A DNA stretch of 64,000 nt, from the NCBI GenBank assembly GCA_947581925.1, contig CANPWB010000002.1, forward strand, positions 1 through 64,000, given 5' to 3'. Source of the DNA: an uncultured Clostridia bacterium (lineage in GTDB: Bacteria; Bacillota; Clostridia; Christensenellales; CAG-917). Positions 55,962-64,000 of the stretch are shown in pieces (position 1 is the first letter of the stretch; each line of letters starts with the position of its first letter). Position numbers and translations under genes: made by a program. The notes beneath the pieces were generated by a model. That model did no database searches. It was given only the letters and a program-made list of their open reading frames with translations, and had not been told where the DNA came from.

Positions 55962-56735
55962 TTACGTTTTTATAATGTCTTTGATGACTTCACCCGCCAT
56001 TATCAAGCCCGCTACGGAGGGGACGAAAGATACGCTGCCCGGGGTTTGTTTGCGTGGAGAGGCGTTTAAGGTGGTATCATTTGCGCCGTTTTGCATATTT
56101 GAGCGCTTGCCGCTCTCGTTTTTTGAAGCATTGTCTGCGGATACGGGAGTTATGGGCGGCTCCTTTGAATAGACGACTTTGAGGCGCTTTATGCCCATGG
56201 CTTTTAGGTTGGCGCGCATTACGCGAGCGAGAGGGCATACTGACGTTTTGAAGATGTCCGAGACCTCGATCCTTGTCGGATCCAGCTTGTTTCCCATGCC
56301 CATACAGCTTATTATCGGCGTGCCCGCCTCGTCGCAAAGTCGTACAAGCTCCAACTTCGCTTTCACGCTGTCCACCGCGTCGATGACATAGTCATATGCG
56401 GAAAAGTCGAATAGATGCGCGGTCTCCGGCAGGAAAAACAGGGGATAGGCGTTGACTTTGATGTTATTGTCAATGTCAAATATGCGCTCCTTTGCGACGT
56501 CAACTTTAAGTCTGCCTACGGTGCTCGTGAGGGCGATGAGTTGGCGGTTGATATTGCTCGGGCTCACGGCGTCGCTGTCTATGATGTCCAGAGTGCCTAC
56601 TCCCGCGCGGGCGAGCGCCTCAAGGGCGTATGAGCCTACCCCGCCTATGCCGAAAACGGCGACCCGCGCCGCCCTAAGCTTTTCTATGCCCTCCTTTCCT
56701 ACGAGCATTTGAGTGCGAGAATACTTTTCTTCCAT
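55962..56735 (-). CDS. tcdA: tRNA threonylcarbamoyladenosine dehydratase (TcdA)
   Basis: The 257-residue E1-like (ThiF/MoeB family) enzyme cyclises t6A37 to ct6A using ATP. The adenylation loop VFGIGGVGSYALEALARAG and SNINRQL are conserved, and D94-like Asp lies in IDSDAVSPSN. C-terminal residues hold a Ser/Asn/Lys-rich insert before VAGLIMAGEVIKDI. The ATG at 56735 is used; a TTG six bases upstream is in frame. MtaB acts on the same t6A base. Confidence 0.93.
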   Translation of the reverse strand: MEEKYSRTQMLVGKEGIEKLRAARVAVFGIGGVGSYALEALARAGVGTLDIIDSDAVSPSNINRQLIALTSTVGRLKVDVAKERIFDIDNNIKVNAYPLFFLPETAHLFDFSAYDYVIDAVDSVKAKLELVRLCDEAGTPIISCMGMGNKLDPTRIEVSDIFKTSVCPLARVMRANLKAMGIKRLKVVYSKEPPITPVSADNASKNESGKRSNMQNGANDTTLNASPRKQTPGSVSFVPSVAGLIMAGEVIKDIIKT

Positions 56736-56935
56736 ACTCAAAATATTATCACCCTTTTGTCAAAATGAAAAGTGAAAACTCAAATTTTGCCGCTCCGAGA
56801 GCCGATTATCGCAAAAAAACGCGAGCGAGCCGTTGATATAAGGGCTTTGCAATCAGAATGACATATTGAAAAGCTGTCTTTATTTGATGTTTGCAACTTT
56901 TATAAGCGCGGATAATGAGTTTTGTTTAAGCGAGC

Positions 56936-57601
56936 TCACTTCTTTGCCAAATCATAACTTACGACAAGCAATTCGCAAATTTTTTGTATATCCGCGTCGC
57001 CGCTTAGCACAGCGGTGAGCCAATTTTTTTTGTTCATATGGTATGATGGCAAAAAGTGTATTCCGTCGGGCAAGGTAGCCACTGTATCGGGAAGGGCGCG
57101 AATTACGGCGATATCGACCTCGCCGTCGCCGTCAAGTCCAAGTTTTTCACGTTTCAGTTCCACAAAAAGCGCGTACCATTTGCCACTGTCTTTACGGCGC
57201 AGCACCGCGTCCTTTGGAAAGCCGTCCCACAAAAACTCGAGTTCGTCCCCGAAATTTTCTTTGGCGAAGTTGAGGAGGGCTTGTGCCGCCAAATTTTTGA
57301 AAGTCCCGCCGTCGAAACATTTTGAGGCGATATCATCAAGCGCGCGCTCGAGATCCGCTCTCACGGCGCCCACAAACTCCCCCGTCACGCCCTCTACGAG
57401 GTGTAGGGAGTATACCTCTCCCGACGCGACGTCCACAGTCTCAGTTGAAACTTTGCCGCCTTTGTCTATCGTCACCGTCAGAAAAAGTTGTCCGCCTACA
57501 AGCTCCGTTCCATAGACATATTTGCCTTCGCGCTCCTCAAAGCCGTAAGCCTCGAGTTTTTTGAAATTCGGCGTTTTATTGTCAAAGAATGCGATGTCCA
57601 A
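56936..57601 (-). CDS. MmcQ/YjbR family protein, long form
   Basis: The 221-residue protein begins at TTG 57601, with GAGGACGG upstream. The C-terminal half (about 95-221) has the MmcQ/YjbR pattern, including LPSYHMNKKNWLTAVL near the end. The N-terminal 90 residues form a sheet-like extension. YjbR has a CyaY-like double-wing fold; function is unsettled (DNA binding proposed). It starts 30 bases after the ABC gene and is probably co-transcribed. Confidence 0.8.
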   Translation of the reverse strand: MDIAFFDNKTPNFKKLEAYGFEEREGKYVYGTELVGGQLFLTVTIDKGGKVSTETVDVASGEVYSLHLVEGVTGEFVGAVRADLERALDDIASKCFDGGTFKNLAAQALLNFAKENFGDELEFLWDGFPKDAVLRRKDSGKWYALFVELKREKLGLDGDGEVDIAVIRALPDTVATLPDGIHFLPSYHMNKKNWLTAVLSGDADIQKICELLVVSYDLAKK

Positions 57602-57631
57602 AGCGTGTCCGTCCTCAATTTGATATTAAAT

Positions 57632-60199
57632 TTATTCCGTTCTAAGCGCGACGGCGGGCTGTTTCTTTGCGGCAATATACGCGGGGATGAGGCTTGCGAC
57701 AAACAGCAGACCTATGCTCAACAATATCATCAAAAATGCGGTGAGCGGCGTAAGGTTGGCGATGCCCGTGACCCCGACCATTTTGAGGAGCAGCGAGTTT
57801 ATGACCGCGTTTGCGACCAAGGTCAAAATAATCGCGATGACTCCCGACAGCGTGCCGATAATGCCCGCTTCCGCGATGAATACGCGCGAAATATCCTTCT
57901 TTCTTGCTCCGAGCGAGCGCAGTACGCCGATCTCCTTTGTGCGCTCTATCACCGACGCGTAAATTATGATGGCTATCATTATGGATGAAATAATGAGCGA
58001 GATTATTGAGAACGCGAGCAAGATATACGTGATCACGTCCACAATTTTGCCCAGCGTAGCTGTGACGAGGTTGGATATGTCGAGGCAATAGATGTTTTCG
58101 CTCTTGTCGTGCGAGGCATTCCACGCGTCTATCGCGCTGACAATATGTTCGCGCGCCTTGACGTCGTTGGGGTAGACGATTATGGAAGTCGGGTAATGCG
58201 TGTATCCCAAATTGTCAAGCGCGGTCTCATATTCTACCGAGTTTTTGAATTTTGCGCCGTTTGTCACATTGATGTTCTCGCTTTCAGCTTGCGCGACCGC
58301 GACGGCGGAGTTTTTGTTTTTCTCAAGCACGAGCTGAGTGAGTTTTGGCGAGTAGGCTATGCCGTTTGAGAGGAAATTTGACCCCGCGGCATCTTTATCC
58401 TCGCGCAGGACGCTCACGATCTTCACGGTTATGCCGTTTTCGTCCTCATACGCTTTGGAGGCGGCGACAGTCTTATAAACGCCTTTTTGCTCTTGATACC
58501 AGCCATCGTTGAAAACCACTCTGTATTCTTTGCCTATGATGTCCTCGTATTTTATTTCCGACATGTCCTCGGAGTAGGGGATGCCGATGGAGTTGAGGAC
58601 GCTCGTTGACAGCCTGTTGTATTTGTCCACGACGAGCGCGACTTCGTTCGCCTCTGAAGGTATGCCGCTCTCCACTCCGTCCGCCTTGCTCAGTACGGTG
58701 TATTTATCCTTGAGGTAGTCATAGTTGTTGAAACCTTCTTTCCAAGTATTTTTGGTGGTCACGGAAACTATTTTGCCTTCCTTTTGCGTGAGCACATGCA
58801 ACGTGACTCTGTAGGAGTACAAGATGTCCACGACTCGTCCTTTACTTTCGTTTTCAAGGTATTGAATGAATTCGTCACTGAATTTCTGCTGTTTTTGCAC
58901 TTTTGAGGGCTCCGGCGTGTAAGGATAAATTCCGGTGGTGCCTTCGGGGTAGGGTGTAGGCTTGTTTTTGCCCGTCATGTCGTCCACTACTTGATCCACC
59001 GTCGCCTCGATATCCACATATGTCGTCGTCATAGAGAGGTAGTTGAAGGACGCGGTGTCCTTCATTGTCTTGTCAATATAGTCGGACATGCCCGAGCTCA
59101 AAGAGAGTATAATAGCTATGCCGATTATGCCTATGCTCGCGGCAAAGCTCATTATCGCCGTCCTGCTCTTTTTTGAGAGCAGATTTTTTGCGGACAGCCT
59201 TAGGGCGGTGAAGAATGACATGGAGGAGTTTTTCTTTTTGTAATGAATCTTTCCATGAGAAGCGGCGGCGCCTTCTTGAGGCTTTTCGCTTTTGCCGCCC
59301 TCCTTTCCTTCGTCCGTATCTCCGCTTGTGACTGTGGATGTTTGCGTATCTTCGGATGTATCAGACGCGTTCTCGCTGTCTAGTTGCGCAGATACATTTT
59401 TGCCTTCCGAGTCCGTAAGCGCGTCCTCGCTTGCGACGGTAGAGGGCATATCCTCGTTTAAAGCAGTTGAAGATATGTCCGAGTTTTCGGGATATGAACT
59501 TCCGAATGATTTTGACGGCTCAAATGGGGAAGTGTCCGAAGTGATTTCTCCGTCGAGCATGCTTATTATGCGGTCGGAAAACTCCTCGGCGAGCAGGGGA
59601 TTGTGCGTAACCATGATGACGAGGCGGGTCTTTGATATTTCTTTTAGCAATTGCATGACCGTCTTGCTCGTCTCGCTGTCGAGCGCGCCCGTGGGTTCGT
59701 CCGCGAGTATGATATCGGGATCTCCTACGATAGCCCTCGCGATCGACGCCCTCTGCATCTGTCCGCCCGAGAGCTCGTTCGGCTTTTTGTTCATCTTGTC
59801 CGCGAGTCCGACCTCGGTCAAGGCATTCTTTGCGCGCTGTCTGCGCTCAGACTTTGGCAGCCCGCCGAGCGTCATTGAAAGTTCTACGTTTTCAAGTATC
59901 GTCTGATGAGGAATGAGGTTGTAGCTTTGAAAAACAAATCCTACGGTGTGATTGCGATATGTATCCCACTGTTTGTCGTTGTAGTCGCGGGTGGAGACTC
60001 CGTTTATGATGAGGTCGCCGTCGGTATATCTGTCCAGCCCGCCGATAATGTTGAGCAGGGTAGTCTTGCCGCAGCCGCTCTGTCCAAGAATGGACACAAA
60101 TTCGTTCTCGCGGAAAGAGAGGGTGACGCCCCTCAGCGCTGTCACGGCGCTGTCGCCCTTACCGCCGTAAATTTTGCGTATGTTTTTAAGCTCCAACAT
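57632..60199 (-). CDS. MacB-type ABC transporter with long acidic linker
   Basis: The 855-residue protein has an ATPase with Walker A GQSGCGKT (39-46), LSGGQMQR and [12 protein letters not shown] Ser/Thr/Asp/Glu-rich linker (about 225-330) separates it from an FtsX-like permease: one helix (about 345-370), an extracytoplasmic region of about 350 residues, then three helices. AAGGAGAA precedes the ATG. Its plan matches the gene at 11-13.6 kb, but the linker is longer and the outer domains differ, so they are not recent duplicates. Followed by the MmcQ/YjbR gene. Likely exporter or envelope mechanotransducer; substrate unknown. Confidence 0.9.
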   Translation of the reverse strand: MLELKNIRKIYGGKGDSAVTALRGVTLSFRENEFVSILGQSGCGKTTLLNIIGGLDRYTDGDLIINGVSTRDYNDKQWDTYRNHTVGFVFQSYNLIPHQTILENVELSMTLGGLPKSERRQRAKNALTEVGLADKMNKKPNELSGGQMQRASIARAIVGDPDIILADEPTGALDSETSKTVMQLLKEISKTRLVIMVTHNPLLAEEFSDRIISMLDGEITSDTSPFEPSKSFGSSYPENSDISSTALNEDMPSTVASEDALTDSEGKNVSAQLDSENASDTSEDTQTSTVTSGDTDEGKEGGKSEKPQEGAAASHGKIHYKKKNSSMSFFTALRLSAKNLLSKKSRTAIMSFAASIGIIGIAIILSLSSGMSDYIDKTMKDTASFNYLSMTTTYVDIEATVDQVVDDMTGKNKPTPYPEGTTGIYPYTPEPSKVQKQQKFSDEFIQYLENESKGRVVDILYSYRVTLHVLTQKEGKIVSVTTKNTWKEGFNNYDYLKDKYTVLSKADGVESGIPSEANEVALVVDKYNRLSTSVLNSIGIPYSEDMSEIKYEDIIGKEYRVVFNDGWYQEQKGVYKTVAASKAYEDENGITVKIVSVLREDKDAAGSNFLSNGIAYSPKLTQLVLEKNKNSAVAVAQAESENINVTNGAKFKNSVEYETALDNLGYTHYPTSIIVYPNDVKAREHIVSAIDAWNASHDKSENIYCLDISNLVTATLGKIVDVITYILLAFSIISLIISSIMIAIIIYASVIERTKEIGVLRSLGARKKDISRVFIAEAGIIGTLSGVIAIILTLVANAVINSLLLKMVGVTGIANLTPLTAFLMILLSIGLLFVASLIPAYIAAKKQPAVALRTE

Positions 60200-60707
60200 G
60201 ACTGAATTCTCCTTGACACAGTGATATTCTATGTCGATATAAGCCTGGCTTAGCCGCTATGTTCAAACATTTTTGCACCGAAAAGCTCCGAGCAATATAT
60301 TTATGGTGGTCTATGTCTGTAATGCTGTACAAGTAAGTCAATTGAGCCGAACTCCGCAAACGCTGTAAATTTTCTGTGCTTTTGAGACCGAGTCCGTATG
60401 TTTTTGAAAGATACGCAGTATTTATCTTCCGCCTGCCAGCCATGTGCGTTCCTTTCAAAGACTATATTTCATCATATATAATATGTGTGTATTATTTCAA
60501 GACAGTATTAAAAAATAATTAAAATTATATTAAGATGCGGTTAAATTTTCTCAAGCGAATGTTTTTCCATATCGATCACATTTTTTGGCACTCGATAGGG
60601 TGCACCGCCGCTCGGCAGAGTTTGCAAAAAAACACAAGTTGTGTACCGTTGACAAAAAAGCAAATGAAATTTGATCCTCATTTTAGAGCCGAACATTAGA
60701 AATATGG
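60200..60707. other. A+T-rich intergenic region upstream of the second ABC gene
   Basis: On the minus strand a TTGAAA and AT-rich -10-like run near 60460-60505 may be the ABC-gene promoter, followed by AAGGAACG and a 90-codon frame (see rejected items). 60500-60707 shows no feature. Confidence 0.4.
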
Positions 60708-60736
60708 TTGACAATCTTATTCTGATTGTTTATTAT
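60708..60736 (+). promoter_or_regulatory. Promoter of tRNA-Gly
   Basis: TTGACA, a 17-base spacer and TATTAT, 14 bases ahead of the tRNA. Confidence 0.75.
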
Positions 60737-60750
60737 AATTATAAAATATC

Positions 60751-60824
60751 GCGGGCGTAGTTTAGTGGTAAAACGAGAGCTTCCCAAGCTTTTGTTGTGA
60801 GTTCGATTCTCATCGCCCGCTCCA
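60751..60824 (+). tRNA. tRNA-Gly (anticodon CCC)
   Basis: The 74-base cloverleaf has acceptor GCGGGCG/CGCCCGC, anticodon loop TTCCCAA (anticodon CCC) and a T-arm TGAG-TTCGATT-CTCA. CCA is encoded. It reads GGG codons. The accessory cassette begins 146 bases past its 3' end. Confidence 0.96.
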
Positions 60825-60970
60825 AATGAATCACGACGGGCAATGATCGTGAATACGTATCGATTGCGTTTTGAAATTTATTTCTGTCGTGAGTGCAAAA
60901 AAGTGTTTCGCTTGTTTGCGAAGCACTTTTTGTGTAACTTATAATATGAATATCACTTAAAAATACTTTT

Positions 60971-61243
60971 TTAAAAGTCATCATAGTCGTCGTTGAAATT
61001 ATCAAGGCAGTCGTCATCCATGTAGTCTTCATCAGAAGATGAAAGTATATCGTCGTCGTCATTTTTCTCAAACTCTTCGAACGAGTCATCATCATACAAA
61101 TGACTATCATGCGTCCGTTTGAGCAGTTCGTCCTCAAAGCGATCGTCTTCTTCGATTTGGAAACGTTCATCGTCATCATAGTGTCCGTCGTCATTTTCGT
61201 CATACGCGCCGAATGGATCCATAGATTTATAAAAATCGTCCAT
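60971..61243 (-). CDS. Small very acidic protein
   Basis: The 90-residue frame is about half Asp/Glu (runs such as EKNDDDDILSSSDEDY) with scattered Tyr and Phe. The nearest Shine-Dalgarno, AGGAGAT, is about 20 bases upstream and better placed for an overlapping frame that runs into the tRNA, so expression is uncertain. If real, a DNA-mimic or anti-host role would be conceivable, as for other small acidic proteins of mobile DNA; that is speculation. Last gene of the minus-strand cassette. Confidence 0.45.
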   Translation of the reverse strand: MDDFYKSMDPFGAYDENDDGHYDDDERFQIEEDDRFEDELLKRTHDSHLYDDDSFEEFEKNDDDDILSSSDEDYMDDDCLDNFNDDYDDF

Positions 61244-61279
61244 AAAACGTTGTCTTTCATTTCATATCTCCTGTAAAAA

Positions 61280-61612
61280 TTATTCTACAGACCAGCCGTA
61301 CCGCTCGCGTTTAGTTTGTTGGGGCTGGGGTCTACATCCGAAGTATTTTTTTTCCGTTTGCCTTCTAATGACAAGACCCTCTTGCTTTTCAATCTGGAGG
61401 ACATATTTTTGCAACTTTTCCATAGTCGCAATGATTGCGGCGCTGTGCACATGAGAAAAGTCGTATATTTTGTCCAAGCGGACACCGCGCTCAAAATAAT
61501 CTTTATTGCTCCTGCAAAATTTTTGCGAGAATAAATAATAGAAACTTCTGTCGCTGTCAATATAGAAAGACTGTTCGCCTTTATTTGTTGTTTTGCAAAA
61601 TATTGTTGTCAT
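61280..61612 (-). CDS. Hypothetical protein of the cassette (110 aa)
   Basis: Not recognised. The 110-residue protein has an aromatic-rich N-terminal half (SFYIDSDRSFYYLFSQKF) and a helical middle (AAIIATMEKLQKYVLQIEKQ), ending basic. It resembles small proteins I have seen near plasmid and conjugative genes in Clostridia, but I cannot name a family. AAGGGAG precedes the ATG, seven bases after the XRE gene stop: same operon. Confidence 0.65.
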   Translation of the reverse strand: MTTIFCKTTNKGEQSFYIDSDRSFYYLFSQKFCRSNKDYFERGVRLDKIYDFSHVHSAAIIATMEKLQKYVLQIEKQEGLVIRRQTEKKYFGCRPQPQQTKRERYGWSVE

Positions 61613-61619
61613 AGTGTTA

Positions 61620-61835
61620 TCACTCCCTTGTAAAAAAATCCATAATTTCTATGCCGAACCAATCCGCCAATTCTTGAAGAATATCCAACTTGTTAATGCC
61701 GTTGTTTATATATCGGCTGACGGTGCGGACGTCTATTCCGAACTCATATGCGAAATCTTCTTGTGAATCGAAGTTTTCGGCAATGAGTTTTCTCAGCTTG
61801 TTGCCTGCCAACATTTGTGGAGAAAGTTCTGTCAT
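61620..61835 (-). CDS. XRE-type helix-turn-helix regulator
   Basis: The 71-residue protein is nearly all HTH: QEDFAYEFGIDVRTVSRYINNG is the Cro/C1-type helix pair. ATG 61835 follows AAGGAGGG and overlaps the stop of the 430-residue gene (ATGA), so the two are coupled. It probably controls the cassette, perhaps through the inverted repeat at 63149-63181. Confidence 0.85.
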   Translation of the reverse strand: MTELSPQMLAGNKLRKLIAENFDSQEDFAYEFGIDVRTVSRYINNGINKLDILQELADWFGIEIMDFFTRE

Positions 61836-63124
61836 AGTGTCCCTCCTTTCAATGCTGTCAAACGAGCTATGAATGGCTCTTTTTGTTCTTCCCATGATAC
61901 GTGTTTTATCTTAGGTGTTCGCACCCCGCCTTTTGATACGATACCTCCCAGTCGAATTAGCTTTTTAAGATATTTTTCATCATCCTCCAATTCTTGCGAT
62001 GTTTTGGGAACGCGTACGATCATAGTGCCAAATTCATTTTTTACTCCTATTTTTTCATAATTTGCTTCTCTATTTATATATTGTTTAGTCCAATCTTCAA
62101 ACTCATTTAGGAAGTCCTCAGAGGGAATATTATCCCAATCTTCTTCTATACCTATGTCAGGAAAAGCTGTATCTGACCATCTAAACGCACAAACGAAATA
62201 TTTTACCGCTCTGCCAAACTCAAACATTTCGCGTTTTGCGCGTGGATAGCATGAAGTATAATACTGTGCCAGGGCGGAGTCTTCGGCAAACTCTTTGCAT
62301 TTCCAAGGTTCAAAATTGTTGCAAAATTTCAAGTGTACTATGTCAAAAAACTCTTCATTTTCGCCTTTAAATCCTTCTCTTAAGAAAACTGGTATAAGTT
62401 TTTTCAGATTATCATAGTACATGCATATGGCAGTCAAATTATCCACAACATTCAGCGTAGTCACAAGAAAGTTATATTCTTTTATTTCTGTTTCTTCGAG
62501 AGATTTTTCCCAAGCTTTGAAAAACAACTCCTTCAGGCGCGATACTGCGTCCATAAACGAACCGATCAACGCTCCGATTTTAGGGAAAGAAAAAAAGTTG
62601 TTTGTATGGTATGAAAAATCCTCTATCGTCGCGCCTTCATGATATGTTCCGGGCAAAAGCTCATTTGCATTTTTCAACATATCGGCCATGCGCTCGCGGA
62701 TATTGTCGCTGTCATAACTTTTGGGTTCTTCCACTATATAACCTTCGCAGACGGATTTAATATAGTGTAGTGCCTTTTCTCGGTCGATCCTGTATCCGGC
62801 TTCTTCCTCTAAAGACAGGTCTCGACAGACATTGAATTGATTTAATAATTCAAAAAATGGAAATTTGCGATACCATTTTCTTACCGCTTCCACATTGCAT
62901 GAAAGGATATCATCTTCATTAAGTCCCAGTATTTTTGCTGATTTCGACAGTATATCCTTTTGGATTTTGCCGTTTTCATAGAGCGGGAGCGGTACAAATT
63001 CGCCATTTTCATTTTCTTCTAAGAAAAATCCGTCATAATTCAAAAGATATCTATGAAAGGTATCTTTCAAAAAGCGTTCAACTTTTTCATGTTCGTGTTC
63101 AGATGATTTTTTGGGGTTTGGCAT
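61832..63124 (-). CDS. Large hypothetical protein of the cassette (430 aa)
   Basis: Not recognised. The 430-residue soluble protein is mainly helical, rich in Glu, Lys and aromatic residues (for example FPFFELLNQFNVCRD, HTNNFFSFPKIGALIGSF, YTSCYPRAKREMFEFGRAVKYF). It has no signal peptide, transmembrane segment or catalytic motif that I can name. ATG 63124 is set by GGAGGT five bases upstream; longer in-frame ATGs lack a site. The gene is richer in A+T than the flanking chromosome. Coupling to an XRE regulator recalls toxin/antitoxin, abortive-infection or prophage control units, but nothing in the sequence proves this. Confidence 0.75.
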   Translation of the reverse strand: MPNPKKSSEHEHEKVERFLKDTFHRYLLNYDGFFLEENENGEFVPLPLYENGKIQKDILSKSAKILGLNEDDILSCNVEAVRKWYRKFPFFELLNQFNVCRDLSLEEEAGYRIDREKALHYIKSVCEGYIVEEPKSYDSDNIRERMADMLKNANELLPGTYHEGATIEDFSYHTNNFFSFPKIGALIGSFMDAVSRLKELFFKAWEKSLEETEIKEYNFLVTTLNVVDNLTAICMYYDNLKKLIPVFLREGFKGENEEFFDIVHLKFCNNFEPWKCKEFAEDSALAQYYTSCYPRAKREMFEFGRAVKYFVCAFRWSDTAFPDIGIEEDWDNIPSEDFLNEFEDWTKQYINREANYEKIGVKNEFGTMIVRVPKTSQELEDDEKYLKKLIRLGGIVSKGGVRTPKIKHVSWEEQKEPFIARLTALKGGTL

Positions 63125-63148
63125 TTTTACCTCCATAGTTTGCGCTTT

Positions 63149-63181
63149 CACTATATCACACGGATATTTTTTTGTATAGTG
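63149..63181 (-). promoter_or_regulatory. Inverted repeat upstream of the cassette's large gene
   Basis: CACTATA (63149-63155) and TATAGTG (63175-63181) form a 7-bp inverted repeat with 19 bases between, 25-57 bases ahead of the start codon. A likely operator for the XRE protein. Confidence 0.5.
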
Positions 63182-63226
63182 TGGCATAAAATTGTCCTGT
63201 TTGCCTCAGGCGGCTTTGTACACACA

Positions 63227-63631
63227 TTACACCTTTGTATAGCCGTCCAAATACACGTCGTCCGTTTCGTCTTTCAAAAAATCTTTTCCGTGTGCGAACG
63301 CAGCGGCAAATTGATAGTTTTCATTAGACCATGGCGCATACCAATATTTTTTAAAATGATCCCATTTCCAGCCGTTCTTTTTGAGCGCGTCGATCAACTC
63401 GGGATATAAGTATTGTTTGAATTCCATACTTATCGCAAGAAATCCGTGCTTCACTATGCCTATGACGCCTTGTTTGTCACAAAAAGTGTCTTTTCGCCTT
63501 TCACACTCTTTTTGCCTCTTGCTTTTTACTTTTGGCACGGTGTATGTGCGGATGAGTTCGTTTTCCTGCATGTCGCGCAGCCTCTCTTCGTACTTCGTTT
63601 TGTTGTCTTCAAAACACTTCGGATACCCCAT
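63227..63631 (-). CDS. Hypothetical protein of the cassette (134 aa)
   Basis: Not recognised as a named family. ATG 63631 follows GGAGG. The N-terminal half is highly charged (KTKYEERLRDMQENE; KSKRQKECERRKD). The C-terminal half has KKNGWKWDHFKKYWYAPWS, a GWxW...WYA pattern like that of small DUF5710-type domains found in antirestriction and phage/ICE proteins. First gene of the cassette on the minus strand. Confidence 0.65.
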   Translation of the reverse strand: MGYPKCFEDNKTKYEERLRDMQENELIRTYTVPKVKSKRQKECERRKDTFCDKQGVIGIVKHGFLAISMEFKQYLYPELIDALKKNGWKWDHFKKYWYAPWSNENYQFAAAFAHGKDFLKDETDDVYLDGYTKV

Positions 63632-63904
63632 TTGGACGCCTCCAATTTTTTTATGTTTTGATGATAACACGGCTTTTTTGGTTTGAGTAGGACATTTTTT
63701 GTCGTATTTTCAATTCGCAAATTTATTTTTCAAAAAAACTTAATTTCTACTCATCCAAAGCTTTATGCGTATTGGAATATACTTACGGGGATTGTTTTGT
63801 TGCCGGTATGTATAATTTTCGTTGCATACGCCGTCATAACGCTTGCGTTTTTTTTGAGATATAGCTATAATATTTAAATCAATAGTTTATTAGGATGGCA
63901 GACC

Positions 63905-64000
63905 ATGTACAAACCTGTAGACACCAATCTTGATTTTGTCGCTCGCGAAAAGGATGTCCTCGCTTTTTGGAAGGAGAACGACATCTTTGAAAAGAGCGTG
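63905..64000 (+). CDS. ileS: Isoleucyl-tRNA synthetase, 5' end only
   Basis: The first 32 codons are in the window; the gene continues beyond the edge. MYKPVDTNLDFVAREK then VLAFWKENDIFEKSV is the class I IleS N-terminus. AGGA lies nine bases upstream. No T-box signature is seen in the 270 bases before it. Confidence 0.9.
   Translation, partial: MYKPVDTNLDFVAREKDVLAFWKENDIFEKSV

Noticed and set aside
60186..60458. 90-codon minus-strand frame ahead of the second ABC gene, with AAGGAACG before an internal ATG
   Set aside because: The ribosome site is reasonable but the product looks random, matches nothing known and overlaps the ABC start. Could be a leader peptide; not enough to call.
60751..60824. 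tRNA-Gly as an integration site with att repeats for the cassette
   Set aside because: No copy of the tRNA 3' end was found on the far side near 63.6-63.9 kb and no integrase is present; left as a possibility only.
60739..61260. 173-codon minus-strand frame with the better-placed AGGAG in front
   Set aside because: Runs through the tRNA-Gly gene and is a Met/Thr-rich mirror of the acidic frame.
63683..63877. 64-codon plus-strand frame with one hydrophobic segment before ileS
   Set aside because: No Shine-Dalgarno; hydrophobicity may be chance in A+T-rich DNA. Possible small membrane protein, unproven.
63632..63904. T-box leader for ileS
   Set aside because: No T-box consensus or terminator/antiterminator pair seen in the available upstream bases.

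Overview
The window looks like chromosome of an uncultured spore-lineage Bacillota (Clostridia-like) bacterium, probably host-associated. The evidence is a gpr germination-protease gene divergent from rpsT, the Gram-positive order yifB-dprA-topA-trmFO-hslV-hslU, an hrcA-grpE-dnaK-dnaJ-prmA-rsmE-mtaB heat-shock operon with a CIRCE operator, sigma-A-type promoters with 17-bp spacers, strong Shine-Dalgarno sites and many U-tailed terminators. The proteins point to a monoderm envelope: a lipobox lipoprotein, a SipW-type signal peptidase and membrane-anchored surface enzymes. No rRNA, CRISPR array, transposase or integrase was seen.

Layout. 0-10 kb is surface/accessory: a 1750-residue repeat lipoprotein with two in-frame G9 tracts, a Bro-N/Fic fusion set between dispersed repeats, and an 855-residue propeller/SH3 membrane protein. 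10-16 kb holds an RpoA-CTD-like/WG-repeat fusion, a MacB-type ABC protein and an anchored subtilase. 16-25.5 kb is mixed housekeeping (PatB aminotransferase, rpsT, gpr, murI, an EF-G-like GTPase, an MFS carrier and a membrane GDPD). 25.8-29.4 kb is an unusual unit: membrane-anchored McrB-like AAA+, a DUF2357-like protein without a visible nuclease domain, and a SipW-type signal peptidase. 29.7-41.3 kb is information processing and protein quality control (yifB, dprA, topA, trmFO, hslVU, hisS, an RseC-like gene, trxA, glyA). 41.5-46.5 kb has a SipW/TasA-type exported protein, a probable 6S-like RNA, a PAP2 phosphatase, a PI-PLC-like protein and a macrodomain protein. 46.6-55.8 kb has tRNA-Thr(CGU) and the heat-shock operon, ending with a HIT gene. 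56-60.2 kb has tcdA, an MmcQ/YjbR gene and a second MacB-type ABC fusion. 60.7-63.6 kb has tRNA-Gly(CCC) followed by an A+T-rich minus-strand cassette (two unknown proteins, an XRE regulator and two small proteins). The start of ileS runs off the right edge.

How the genes fit together. The heat-shock operon couples chaperones with rRNA, r-protein and tRNA modification enzymes. The signal peptidase at 28.7 kb and the TasA/camelysin-like protein at 41.7 kb are a plausible enzyme-substrate pair. Three phosphoester/lipid-type enzymes (GDPD, PAP2, PI-PLC-like), two MacB-type exporters and an anchored subtilase suggest active envelope remodelling. The best candidates for undescribed biology are the AAA+/DUF2357/SipW unit and the minus-strand cassette beside tRNA-Gly. 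Also notable are the G9 tracts in the surface lipoprotein and the dispersed repeat that supplies the end of the Fic gene.
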